Origin: Salvator merianae
Lineage: Eukaryota; Chordata; Lepidosauria; Squamata; Teiidae
Direction of reading: 5' to 3'
Assembly: GCA_003586115.2 (NCBI GenBank)
Contig: QVOM02000101.1
Coordinates: 24,780,512 to 24,844,511 of the forward strand
DNA: 64,000 nucleotides
The notes beneath the pieces were generated by a model, which saw only the letters and a list, made by a program, of their open reading frames with translations, had not been told where the DNA came from and ran no database searches. The position numbers and the translations under genes are program-made. The stretch's first letter is position 1, and each line of letters opens with the position of its first letter. This document shows, piece by piece, positions 34,196 to 44,632 of this stretch.

Positions 34196-34316
34196 GGCTG
34201 CATCCAGATGTTACTTACTTGTTCCATTATATTTGGATATTCTGGATTAAAACATGGGTATTCCAGAGTATCCATGCTTTTATAGCAGAATAAGTAAGTG
34301 ATGTCTGGATGCAGTT
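34196..34316. mobile_element. Short palindromic MITE (121 bp)
   Basis: Terminal inverted repeats of about 25 bases start GGCTGCATCCAGATGTTAC on the left and end GTGATGTCTGGATGCAGTT on the right. Inner arms TATTCTGGATTAAAACATGG and CCATGCTTTTATAGCAGAAT loosely continue the fold. Flanks TAA and TAT agree at 2 of 3 bases. Confidence 0.7.
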
Positions 34317-35396
34317 TATGAGGCTGCTATTCTAAATTGGCAGTGTTGGTGATGTAAGTCAGCAAATGCAGATACCTGGTATGAATGCCACAGGCAATAA
34401 CTCTGTTGAGAGATACTGATGAGATTCTGTTACATCCTATTTGATTTCAAGGGGGGGGGGGTACATAGAACTATCAGTCTCTGATGGGAACTTATATTAT
34501 TTGTTGATATTTGCAAAGCTTTCAGTGGTTCCACATAAGAACCCAAATACCCAAAGTGATGGATTTTAAAAATAAAGTGTTGTAGTCTAATTATATCTGC
34601 CATATTAGTTTATTGGATGGAGAATGGAACAAAAGGAAGAAATGTTAATTACATTGTTTGGATTAGTATTATGAAAAATGAAGTATTAAGTAATGAAACT
34701 GTTTAAATTAAGAAAGAATTAGAGGAAAAATGAAGCACTCCTAAGTTAAGTAGATGTAAACATCATTTATAATGTCTCCTTGTTTAGTCCTGTACAGCCC
34801 TGACCTGCTAGATTTCACACACACCTCTCTATTGAGGATCCATGTGAAATCCAAAAAATGCCAAAAACTAATGCAGCCACCATACAAATATAGGCTGCTA
34901 CTACATAAAATAAAATAAAGGCAGCTTAGAGGTGGCAGTGTCACCATGTTAGTGCCTTAATCCACATTAAAGGTCAGGAAAAGCACTTCCAAATGTATTT
35001 TTAAAAATGTGTATTGGTGTTGATACAGTCATATACTAGTATACCATCAAAGGCAGCAGCGGCCAAGTGGGTTTTGAATAGGATAGCTGATTTATACTGG
35101 ATGACTTTGCTGTTGCACTGGTTTAGGACTGCATGACAAGAAGAACTGACAACTACTGTGATAATGATTTAGCAGTGCATTTGTGTATCAATTCATAAAA
35201 TGTATAAAGAATATTTACATATTCATGAAAAACCTTGTACTAAAATATAAAAAAATAAATTAAATGCCACATCCTAGAGAACACATCATCATAACATTGC
35301 AGACAGTTAGTGCCAGATTATGATGCTGTTTATGCCCACAAAACTCACAATGATTCCTGTGAGAGGAATCTGCCTGCCAAGGTAACGACTTATTAT
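34317..35396. other. No gene seen; unique AT-rich sequence
   Basis: Holds a G-run at about 34452-34461 and otherwise unclassified AT-rich DNA. Confidence 0.6.
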
Positions 35397-35758
35397 CAGA
35401 GAGTTTCATGAACTTGAAAAGGATGGTTCTGTTCAGTTTGAATGGAAATGGAACATTCAAAGTTCGGTTTGAATTTAAACCAGCTTAAACTGGTTGGAAC
35501 CAGCTCAATTCAAACCTCAAACTGATTCAACCTGGTTCTACACATAAAAATGCAATTTTAAAAAAAGTCCTTTAAAAGGGCAGAATACTAACAAACTCAA
35601 ACCAGTTTGAATCAAACTGGTTCAACTGTACCCTCTTGGTTCAGTCCAAATTAACTGACCCCCCGAACATGAGGGTGGCTCAGTCTGAATGTGAAATGAT
35701 CAAACCACCTAGTTTGATTCCAACCAGTTTGAATTCAAACTGGTTCAGCACATCACTA
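35397..35758. mobile_element. hAT-like fold-back element, aged copy 3 (362 bp)
   Basis: The right end GGTTCAGCACATCACTA fits the family. The left end CAGAGAGTTTCATGAAC matches the TAGGGATGTGCACGAAC consensus at 11 of 17 positions. Flanks CTTATTAT (35389-35396) and CTTAGTAT (35759-35766) match at 7 of 8, which supports the boundaries independently. The interior is rich in AACTGGTTC/GAACCAGTT and TTTGAATTCAAA units that pair with one another. Confidence 0.72.
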
Positions 35759-36505
35759 CTTAGTATTGTTACCACTAAGTAGATTTCATTTACCTGGCAG
35801 GCTATACCAGGCATCTCTTCCTTGCATCTCCTTTCTTCCCCATTTGTAATATTGCATTGGTATAATGTAAGACAAATAGAATGGGGACAATGATTACCAG
35901 AATTTTTAACAAGAAAATTTTTTTCTTGAGACAAAAAAAGTTTGAATTTAAACAGAGAATTAGTTATTAAAATGTACATGTTAAAATTAATACATGTACA
36001 TGTATTAAAATTACATGTTAAAATTAACATGTAAGCAAACAAACAAAACAACAGAATTTGTTCCATGCCGGTCTCTAATCAGTAGCTTTCATCAACCAGA
36101 GGTGTACTACTCTTTTGCAGCATCTTCATTGCACTGCCATGATTCCTTTGATGGGACCCTAGGGTGGACAGTCTCCTTTCCTTCCCTACTAAGGCTTAGG
36201 TACTTGTCAAAAGTGCCTAATGATATAAAAAATAGCACTGACGCTGCTACCTTATACTTTGACAAAAACCCACAGCTCAGTGAAATGGCCACTGCCAGCT
36301 CAAGGGACTGCTACCCTGTGTGTCTTCTACTGTGTAGAAGAAGACACAGCCACAGAGTTCTTTAACGAAGGCTCTGATATTTGACCCCCAGTGGTGATCT
36401 TAGCATGTAGATTGTGTGGGGCTTCACAATCTTCTTTATATTCATGGATGCTACTCCCCCACTTCTTCACAGTCTTGTCTTGTCTACTACACCCCTTAAA
36501 ATAAT
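35759..36505. other. No gene seen; AT palindrome
   Basis: At about 35970-36034 TACATGTACATGTA-type and ATGTTAAAATTAACATG units form an AT-rich palindromic cluster. The two overlapping open frames (128 and 116 codons, opposite strands) have no recognisable domain. Confidence 0.55.
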
Positions 36506-37359
36506 GAGCCTGTTTGCACTTGCTACTAGCAAGTGTTGATAATGCTTCCTAGTTAAGTGCTTCTTCACTTGGCAGAGGCCCGAGCAGCCAGGAGCAGGCT
36601 TCATCTGCTCCCAATCGCTACTACCTGTGGAGCACTAATTACTGCTCTACAATCTTACGAGGAGATGATAGTCACCTCCCAGTAAGGAGTGTTTGCACCA
36701 ACCTGGTCGTGAAATGTCCAGACCGGCATGGCAGTCATCACACATGCACGATCAGCTGATTGTGCATGCATGATGGTCCGATTATTCCTGCATGGCCGGA
36801 TCAGACTGGGCCACAGAATGTCTGATCCGGCCATGGATTGTGGAGTCCACAACTGATCCTCACCATGGCAGTGGCTGGGAAGTGTCCAGCCACTGCCATG
36901 GTGATCAGCAGGCTTGCACATTGTACAGGCATGCACAAGTACGCTCAGCTGATTGTGTCTGCATGATGAGCCAATCACACTAGCGTGAATGGGCCTACAT
37001 GATCAGGCTACAGAATGCCCCATTCCAGGCATCACACAGTCAAATCTGGGCATCACATGGCCTGATCTGGGCATCACATGGCCAAATCGTGTAGGCCCGA
37101 TCATGCTGGTGTGATCAGCTTATCATACCTGTGTGCACCTGCACAATCCAGGGCCCTGCCAGTCACCATGGCAATGGCTGGATTCTTCCAACCCACTGCT
37201 GTGGTGAGGAACAGGCACAGCTACCGACGTTCGCACTGCGAACTGGCCTCAGGTCCAGTTTTCAGCCACACAGTGCAGCCAGTGCTGGCACTCCGTAGTC
37301 AATTTCACATTAGAACAGGATAATTATCCTGTTCTCATGTGGAAAGTGTGAAAATGCCC
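36506..37359. mobile_element. Long Harbinger-like MITE (854 bp), perfect AAT duplication
   Basis: The left end GAGCCTGTTTGCACTTG and right end AAGTGTGAAAATGCCC are inverse. AAT flanks both sides (36503-36505 and 37360-37362). The right end includes the GATAATTATC-centred palindrome (about 37308-37335). The interior has a perfect hairpin at 36863-36901 (16-bp arms CCATGGCAGTGGCTGG, 7-base loop), a second copy of the motif near 37165-37203, and repeated GATCAGCTGATTGTGC-type dyads. It is non-coding. Confidence 0.88.
36863..36901. repeat. Perfect 16-bp hairpin, MITE family internal motif
   Basis: The arms CCATGGCAGTGGCTGG and CCAGCCACTGCCATGG are exact inverses around a 7-base loop (GAAGTGT). 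Related hairpins occur in other copies at about 6177-6214, 33752-33790 and 37165-37203. Confidence 0.9.
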
Positions 37360-37521
37360 AATGTTTCCCCATTGGTCAGTTTATGCTTCTTTTCATTTTT
37401 CTTGCTTGGCTTTTTCAATGTTGCTGCTAAGCTGCCCTGAAGCTTTTGGCTTCTGCTTTTCAGTTAGTTAGTTAATATATTTATAGTTTGACTTTTAACC
37501 GTAAAAACACAGAACTCAAAA

Positions 37522-37709
37522 TACAGTACTGTGCAAAAGTTTTAGGTAGGTGTAGAAAAAATGGTGCGAAGAAAGATTGCTTTCAAAAATAGAAGTGTTA
37601 ATAGTTTATTTTTATCAATTAACAAAATGCAAAATGAATGAACAAAGAGAAATCTAAATCAAATCAAAATTTGGTGTAACCACCCTTTCCCTTCAAAACA
37701 GCCTCAGTG
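37522..37709. mobile_element. Tc1/mariner-like end fragment
   Basis: Begins at a TA with TACAGTACTGTGCAAAAGTT and continues with AGGTGTAGAAAAAATGGTGC and GTGTAACCACCCTTTCCC blocks. I recognise this as one terminus of a vertebrate Tc1/mariner-type element. No transposase and no second end is visible. The inner boundary is approximate. Confidence 0.65.
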
Positions 37710-38164
37710 CACAGCAGACAGTCACAATTACTCCCAGAAGCCATGGTGGCATATCAGACTCCTAAACTGGTCAGTCTGGTGAGGCAAAGTACAAATGGTC
37801 AGTGGCTTCCCTCGGCAGCTGAGTCATAGTAGGTGACTATGGTCCAGTGGCAACAAGCTACTTCCTTGTTCTCCCATCATGGTTGATGAGACCCTTTCCG
37901 AACTCAATTGTCTGCAGCCCAACCCCGGATTCTTTTGGAGCATTGCTGCAGCCTTTAGTTGCTATCATAAGGGTTACCAGCTATTAGAGGTACGCATAGT
38001 ACTTGAAAACTCATAAATATTCCTTTGCACAGAAGTCTTTAGTAAATGCAAAGGATTCACAGAATCCAAAGAGAAACCAGAGAACTCTCTCTTCACACAA
38101 AACTCTCTTTCTGAGCTGGCCTCTCATGCAGAAGTCTTCCTAGCTGCCAATTTGCTACTGAACC
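37710..38164. other. Unclassified, no gene seen
   Basis: No recognisable open frame. The CACAGAATCCAAAGAGAAACC region near 38057 gives the impression of retroelement UTR, but no ends were found. Confidence 0.4.
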
Positions 38165-38480
38165 CAATTCAAGGTGTTACCTCTAAGTTATAAGGCACTT
38201 AATGACTTAGGCCCAAAATATCTAAAAGGACTTCTTCTCCCATATTGACCTACCCATTCCTTAAGATCTGCAAGGGAGGTACTCCTGGTTTTATCAGCAC
38301 CTTCAGTAGTTCAAGGGATGGGGACCTGGGAAAACAGAGGCTTACAATCACCCTAGAAGACCTTTCACTGCCCCTTTATACTTGCCCTCCTGAGTTCGAC
38401 AAAAACAATGGGATTAGAATTGCCTTTTGAATCTTCTGATGGAAGGGGAAGGGATATCTAAGGCAATTTCCAACCAAAAG
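38165..38480 (+). mobile_element. L2-like LINE fragment, ORF2 C-terminal region
   Basis: Translation shows YKALNDLGPKYLKGLLLPY (with frame changes), then SLRSARE..LLVLSAPS, the L2 'YKALNGLxPKYLxxLLLPYxPxRxLRSA' motif string. Stops and a frameshift mark decay. The 61-codon open frame at 38245 is a piece of this in a shifted frame. Confidence 0.8.
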
Positions 38481-38885
38481 CAAGCAGTTCCTCTGGTCAC
38501 CCTCATATCTCTGACAGAAAAAAAAAAAAAAAGGAACTTGAAGTCACTTCTGTAGGCACTTCTCTCATTCCTCCATCTCCTAATGTAAGCCCAGATTTTC
38601 CTTATTTCTTAAGTATTGGAAGCTCCTACACCTCATATGCATACAATTCATACTCGGTAAATTCCTCTCACAGGCTTGTTTTTTAGCTGCTCCCAGACAA
38701 CATTGAACTTTAATTCCGATCACTTCAGTCAATGTGTGACAGGAATGAGAGTCACTGTAGTTTAGCAAATCTAGAAGGCTACAGGATTGTCACACCTGTT
38801 TTAGGTGGATGGTTTTTGTGGTGTACCCTGACCTCTAGCCCACACTCATACAAAGACCAAAAATTCTAAAGCTAAGCTTAGCTCA
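38481..38885. other. No gene seen
   Basis: Poly-A run at about 38518-38532; otherwise unclassified. Confidence 0.6.
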
Positions 38886-39262
38886 GGCTGAATTTGCACT
38901 TACTTTAGTGGTCCATTCCTTGTGATCTATCCTTCTGTCAGAAGTTCCACTGCACCATCTGCAGTTGGATGATGTATATATCGCTCCTCTATTGCATCTG
39001 TTGTGCGAGGTCCAGCCCTAGCATTGCAGGATCCAGACCTAGCCCCCTGGCCTCACAACACTGGAAGTGGTGTAGAAGCACCCCTCCTGGGCTGTTCCTA
39101 CTCCTGCAAAAATCCTTTTGGACAACTTTTAACCTGTCCATAGCAGGACAGGCCTGGGGAGAGCTTGAAACATTTCAGAAACACTGAAGTGGATCACAAG
39201 TACAGGCAAAAGATTCCACCAATCCACTTGTTCGTGAATACCAGGTAAGTATAAAAAGGCCC
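38886..39262. mobile_element. Harbinger-like MITE (377 bp), perfect TCA duplication
   Basis: The left end GGCTGAATTTGCACTTAC and right end GTAAGTATAAAAAGGCCC are inverse with several mismatches. TCA flanks both sides (38883-38885 and 39263-39265). Inner arms GTGATCTATCC and GTGGATCACAAG continue the fold. It is non-coding. Confidence 0.8.
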
Positions 39263-40139
39263 TCATATGGGAGATTGCACACACTTCTGAATACTAATAT
39301 TGGCATTCTAAAATTATTAGCAGTGTCAACAATTTGTCTGCTGCCATTGATCTCACTTACAAGCTGCTGCTGTGCTTCTCAGATATATCCAGCAGAACAT
39401 AGGCTTAACTCTCATATTGGGAGCAAAAGGATATTTTCCAGTGTGTTCTTTGGACAAGAAATGGGACAATGTTTACTTCTTTTTGGTTCAGCCTTAATTT
39501 CCTGACAGTCAATTTATCACCTGTTTGATAAACTGGCATGCCCTATGCTTAGAATTGCTGCCTTTGTAGCATATATTACTTCCCTTCTGACCAAGAGGGC
39601 AGCTATTTTGGAAGCAGAAATAAAAACTATAGTTCTGCAGACAATCTGCAGAGAGTGTATACGTTCTCAGCTACGTTAAACAGATGCTTTCATGGAACCA
39701 ACGTTCCCAGGGGATAAGTACTGAGGTTACAAACCACGAACCTCATTCATCACTTTCTGACAACAGCTCAGATAAAGTTTGTTGCACCTTCTGTAAATGC
39801 TGTTCCATGCAGTGTAAATATAGCTACTGTGATACAGTGTTTTGGATATCACTGTGTCCTTTTGAATCAGGGTTACAATAGACTCAGCTATGGAATAATT
39901 TTTCCCTGTTTATAATATACTTGTTCATGCACTCACCCTTTCTATACAGGAGTAACAAGGAAGTCACTGTCCTGACAATATACTTACATTGCTACAGAAA
40001 GCTAATACACAATGGATGCACCAAACTCCACAAGTTACTGTGCAGATCCAGATTTTCAGACTGGAACAAGGCCATCCACATAGAGATAGCTGTTCCAGTC
40101 TTGCTCCCACACTGCCCCCAAAACTCATGTAAAGGTTAG
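39263..40139. other. No gene seen
   Basis: Unique-looking sequence. Open frames at 39275-39505 and 39684-39881 have no recognisable domain. Confidence 0.5.
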
Positions 40140-40438
40140 GCTGCCAAAATTGGTCCCTCATGGTAAACCAGACCATAGAGTGTGTTCTCCGCATGCCTTC
40201 TTGGTCCAGTTTGCCACCAGCTAGTATGCCATTGGACCTATTTAAACAATTCTACTGGAGTCCAGATCTAGACCAGATTAGGAGACCATTTTGGGCCTCC
40301 TGGTCTGGAATATGCTCCTTCTTGTGCAGATGGAATGAATTAGCAGGGGATGGGGCCTCCCTTAAACCACATTAACATGCAGAAGGGAGGCCTGTAGTCC
40401 TCTTCTAGATCTGAACTACTGGTAAGTGCAGAAAGGCC
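40140..40438. mobile_element. Harbinger-like MITE, right end clear, left end uncertain
   Basis: The right end GGTAAGTGCAGAAAGGCC followed by TAA fits the family exactly. Inside are CAGATCTAGACCAG and TCTAGATCTGAAC arms and a GGCCTCCCTTAAACCAC block shared with about 2550. The left end may be GGCTGCCAAAATTGG after TTA near 40139, but this is weak. Confidence 0.5.
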
Positions 40439-41219
40439 TAAGGATATAGGTTCCTAGAGGTTCAGAACAAAATATTAGGGAAAAACAAAATGATATCTTC
40501 AAAATTTTAGGTGGGTTACAACTCTGACCAATAATATCTACTGAAAATGTCTCTCAGCTAATGAAAGTTAAATTCAGAAAGATCTGAAATGTGGCATGTT
40601 AGATGTCTGTGCAAGAAGAAGACTCTCCCCATCATCTGATTAAACAGCAGATAATTCTGCTAAAAACCTATAGAGGGTATATCTGAAATATAAAGTTCTG
40701 CATAAATTATCGCGATCACAAAAATGACATTTGAGTGCTTAAACAATTAACAGCAGCAAATAAAAAAAAATCATAGTGTAAGTGTAGGTAGGAAAAGGAA
40801 ATCTTCAAGCACAAATGTACCATTAGATCTAAAGCCAGTGTGTTTATCCAGTGTTAATCTACTGTTATTTTGTCTTATGATTACTTCCTGGACTGACTCC
40901 CAAACACATATAAGAATTCAGAATGAGGTATCCTTAAATAAAACTTGTCATAATTTTCCTAGTTAAATATTATAGAACAGCTCTAAAATGTAAAGTGCAT
41001 GTGGAAGGTTTTATTTCCCTGATACATAGAAGGTTTAATTTCTGCATTAAAATATACTGAAATATCATCTCTGCTTGGCATGGAGATTCAGAAGCATCTG
41101 AGACTTCAGGTAGTAAGAGTAGACATGGCACACAAACAGAGAGATATACTAATGATAAAGAGATATGTGTATATATTTGTGGAGATTTTAGAACCAGTGA
41201 TAGTTGCCAACCCTATAGG
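40439..41219. other. No gene seen
   Basis: AT-rich unique sequence preceding the solo LTR. Confidence 0.6.
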
Positions 41220-42163
41220 TGTCATATCTACTGCTCTTTCAGACTCTGACCCAGATTCTGAGGGCTCAGCCCTTGAATATGCTGAGTCAGAACCTGGGGA
41301 ACAAATGCCCCTGATCCTGATCCAGTATCTGCTGAGGTGGGTGTGCAGGAGACCCCAGCACCAGGGCCTCTGGAAGAGAAGCCATCTGGTGCTGCCCTAG
41401 AGGCAGTTTCTGATGATGACTCTTTACAAAGTTGGGCTTAGGGATGTGCACGAAGGCACTTTCCCCTCTTCGCTTCGCAGTGCTGCGAAGCAACAGCGCT
41501 TCATTTTCGCGCGAAAAAGAGAGGCTCGAAAAGGGAGCCTTTCGTTTTCACTGCGAAAATCTTCGCAGCGACTGACCGATCGGAAATGGAGAAAAATCAA
41601 GGCGAAGGGAAGACCTTCGTGGTGAAGGTCTTTCCCTTCGACTTGATTTTTCTGACGTTTCCGATCGGTCTGCAAGTTCCCTCTTTAAGGCTGTGTGAAG
41701 CTTTGCTGCAACGGAGCTTCTAGTGGCCAAAAAGAGGGAACTTGCGGCAAATGGCGGAGGTCCCGAACGACAGCGAAAGTCTCCGGGACCTTCGCCATTT
41801 GCATTCGCTACCCACTTTTCACTTCGCATTTCGTGCAAAGATGGCGGAAATGCCATTTTTGCGCAAAATTCGAAAGCCATGAAGCTTCGTGCACATCCCT
41901 AGTTGGGCTTGCTCTTTCCGCCCTGCTGTAGCAAAATCCATAAATGGACTTGCAGCTACAGAACCCAGTTTGTGTGTACTCTGACCACTGGACAGGCTAT
42001 CGTGCTTTTCTCTTCTGGAGTGATTGATCAAGGACTGGCTTTACTACGTTCTTGCGTAACCCCTTGATTATTGTTCAGGAGCCTAAATAAAACAAGTAAG
42101 GAAGAAGCCTTACTTCATGTGTTGCTAGCTGACATTCCTCACATAGCTGGTGAAGCCGGGACA
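41220..42163 (+). mobile_element. Solo LTR, split by a hAT-like insertion
   Basis: Starts TGTCATATC and ends GCCGGGACA, so the termini TGTC/GACA are inverted as in LTRs. The flanks ATAGG (41215-41219) and ATAGA (42164-42168) agree at 4 of 5, a near-intact target duplication. A canonical AATAAA lies at about 42087. Removing the hAT insertion and one TSD copy leaves about 470 bp. The 5' half encodes an acidic stretch (DSDPDSEGSALEYAESEPGE) in a frame with no family match. No internal retroelement region is present, so this is a recombined solo LTR. Class (Gypsy-like or ERV-like) cannot be decided here. Confidence 0.75.
41439..41901. mobile_element. hAT-like fold-back element, copy 4 (463 bp), perfect TSD
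   Basis: The ends TAGGGATGTGCACGAAG and CTTCGTGCACATCCCTA are exact inverses. The 8-mer GTTGGGCT flanks both sides (41431-41438 and 41902-41909). The interior is CpG-bearing and strongly palindromic, with TTCGC/GCGAA units throughout and a GACCGATCGG/CCGATCGGTC pair near 41573 and 41661. It has inserted into the LTR at 41220-42163 and is younger than it. The opposed open frames of about 70-110 codons follow from the symmetry. Confidence 0.95.
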
Positions 42164-42984
42164 ATAGATTGGAAAGCTGTCAGTTGCAAACACATTTGTG
42201 AATGCCCCTAAATTGGTAATATTATGCTTCATTTGTCAATACTTCATGTTGTCAAGCTTATTTTGGTTGATTCTTACAATCAGTCAGCCTACGATTTCCC
42301 TCATGAAAATTTAATTTAAAGAAGCATATCTGAAGATTATCTTAGTGGGGCTAGGCATATCTGAAGATTATCTTAGTGGGGTTAGGAAAGTGCCTTGAAT
42401 GACAAGCTACACTATCCTAGCTTTGCCTCCTGCTTCTGAAGCTGTATCCAGACAGGTCAGAAACCTGTACTTATTTTGGAACAGTGCTTGATTTGTCAGA
42501 TGTGATCACAGTGCTCCCAATACAGTCCAGGAATATAGATACAATATTGTGGGTTTAAAGTATGGTGTTGCTGTGTGATATTCTAAAATGTGGAATATTG
42601 ACCTAATATCTGGCCAAAGTGAGATAATCCTGAGGATGTTTTTTTGTTTTATTTTGTTTTGTTTTCAGAATATCCAAAAATAGTGGAATATGTAAGTGAT
42701 GTCAGCAGGCAAGCTAAGAGCCACACATCATCAAACAGGGCAACTGTGCATATTGTTTGAGGGAAATGTCCTCTTCCTTTTGTCTGCTATTTTTAACAGA
42801 AGATGTCAGGAGAGCAGCACCAGGGGTGGGATGGGGACATGGTTTTGCAGTGGTGCACTGCTTTCTCCTCCTTCTGCTGGTTTTTTAAAAAAAACAAAGG
42901 GCCTTCTCACACTCTGGGCTAGCAAGCGTCAAGTATATCCTGCTGTGGGCAATCCGTTCTCAAGGCTGCTCCATCCTGTTTAGA
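42164..42984. other. No gene seen; contains a 31-bp tandem duplication
   Basis: At 42324-42354 and 42355-42385 a 31-bp unit (GCATATCTGAAGATTATC...) is repeated with one mismatch. A TTTTGTTTTATTTTG run lies near 42640-42665. No exon was recognised. Confidence 0.65.
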
Positions 42985-42987
42985 TTT

Positions 42988-43043
<56 letters not shown>

Positions 43044-43152
43044 TCCTTCCTTCCTTCCTTCCTTCCTTCCTTCCTTCCTTCCTTCCTTCCTTCTTTCCCT
43101 TCCCCCTCCTCCTCTTCCTCCTCCTCCTCCTCCTCCTCTTCTTCTCCTCCTC
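42985..43152 (+). repeat. (TTTC)n(TTCC)n(CTC)n pyrimidine tract
   Basis: About 15 TTTC units (to 43044), about 12 TTCC units (to 43091) and then CTC/CTT triplets to about 43152. The Lys/Glu/Arg/Gly frame on the reverse strand is an artefact. Confidence 0.97.
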
Positions 43153-44632
43153 AACTGAGGTATTTGCACCTGCATTTCCCTATGGAACCACCAGATCTGT
43201 GGAAGATTTTGCTCATCCAAATGTAGGGATTTTTTATTTAAGAAATATATAATTTACTCTTCCATATAACTTCATTTTTTAAAAAAAAAATCCAGAAGCA
43301 TGGAAAGACTTGGAAACACACATGAAATGGCTTAGCAGAAGAATGAGCAGAAGCCAAATTATTGAAAGACTGATATGAAAAGAAGATTCTGAGAGCTTGT
43401 GGAGATCGGATAAATATAATAATTTACAGAAAAATAAGGCAGTGGATAGACTTTTGTGAAAACTGGAAGCCCTCTATTGAACTTTTGCAAGATCTGGAAA
43501 GCGGATCTGGAAAATGGATTGGTGTTTGCTGGAGAGAAAGAATGAAGAGAAAAAGAAGACTATTGGTAGAAGAAAATAACTGGGTGGTTGGGGGGTATGA
43601 AATATAGAAGAAATCTGGGAAGTAGGAAGTCGGTAGTTAAAAATGTTAGTTGATAAATCATGAATTATTTAGTGTAACTTTATATATCCTTAAAAAATAA
43701 AATATAATAAATGAAAAAATAAACAAACAAAACACCCATAAAACAAAACAAACAAACAAAAAACGGGGGGGGGAGAAACACACATGTCCAATCCTATAAA
43801 TGCAAAATGTTGAAATCACTTCTTTTAGTACATTCATTGAGACTGAAAATGTGAATATTCCATTTAAAACTCATTTTCCAAATAAGGTGGAACTGTATGC
43901 GGGCTGAATATTTACCTACAGGCTAGGAATAATAAAACATAAATACAGTTTTAATTGGATAAATTGTGCCCTATTGATCTTGTTCTATTTTCTACTCTGA
44001 GTTCTCTGTCAAGGTCTTCAAGCCAAACAACTCATAAAACAATCATAAAACAATTAGCCAAGGCAATGTTGGCAAAAAGCAAGAGGAAATTCACAAGGCT
44101 GCCCCAAAATAAAGAGGATTCTTTAGAAATTATAATGAGCAACATTTGATCATAACCTTCCTTCAAGCAAGGACAAGAAGCTGCTATTTTGAAAACGTTA
44201 TGGTAAGTACTGACAGACATGGCAGAACAAAACATAGATATCATAACCTTCAGCATAATAAGAACAACTTTACCACAATGACAGCAGCCATCATGAGAAC
44301 TGAACTAGATATTACATTAACACAGGGTGAAATTTCCATATGCAAGCTGACTGATTTAGTAAAGCTTGCTAGACAGAAAGATAGGTAGATAGATCATCAA
44401 AATGTTATTTTTCTTATCATTTGTATATTGATTGCAGGATACAAAGCTTGGACAAAACATGTCAGTATGAACAAACCCTCACACTGCCTATCTCCTCAGG
44501 TAGGATCCACACACTCCATATGGACATGCCAATAGTGTGCTTGAAATGCAGAATCTGCATGATGTCATGTGCCACAGAAAGCTATGCCTTCCTTTGGCAT
44601 GTGGTATTTGTAAGGGCTCTATGCCTGGCCAA
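43153..44632. other. No gene seen; AT-rich
   Basis: A-rich AAACAAAACAAACAAAC tract and a G-run lie at about 43720-43772. The rest is unique AT-rich sequence. Frames at 43955-44388 have no domain match. Confidence 0.55.

Noticed and set aside
35960..36040. AT-rich palindrome as a replication origin or transposon
   Set aside because: Composition alone explains the symmetry; no terminal repeats with flanking duplications.
42960..43220. Basic/Gly-rich reverse frame resembling a nuclear protein tail
   Set aside because: Produced by the TTTC/TTCC/CTC pyrimidine tract.
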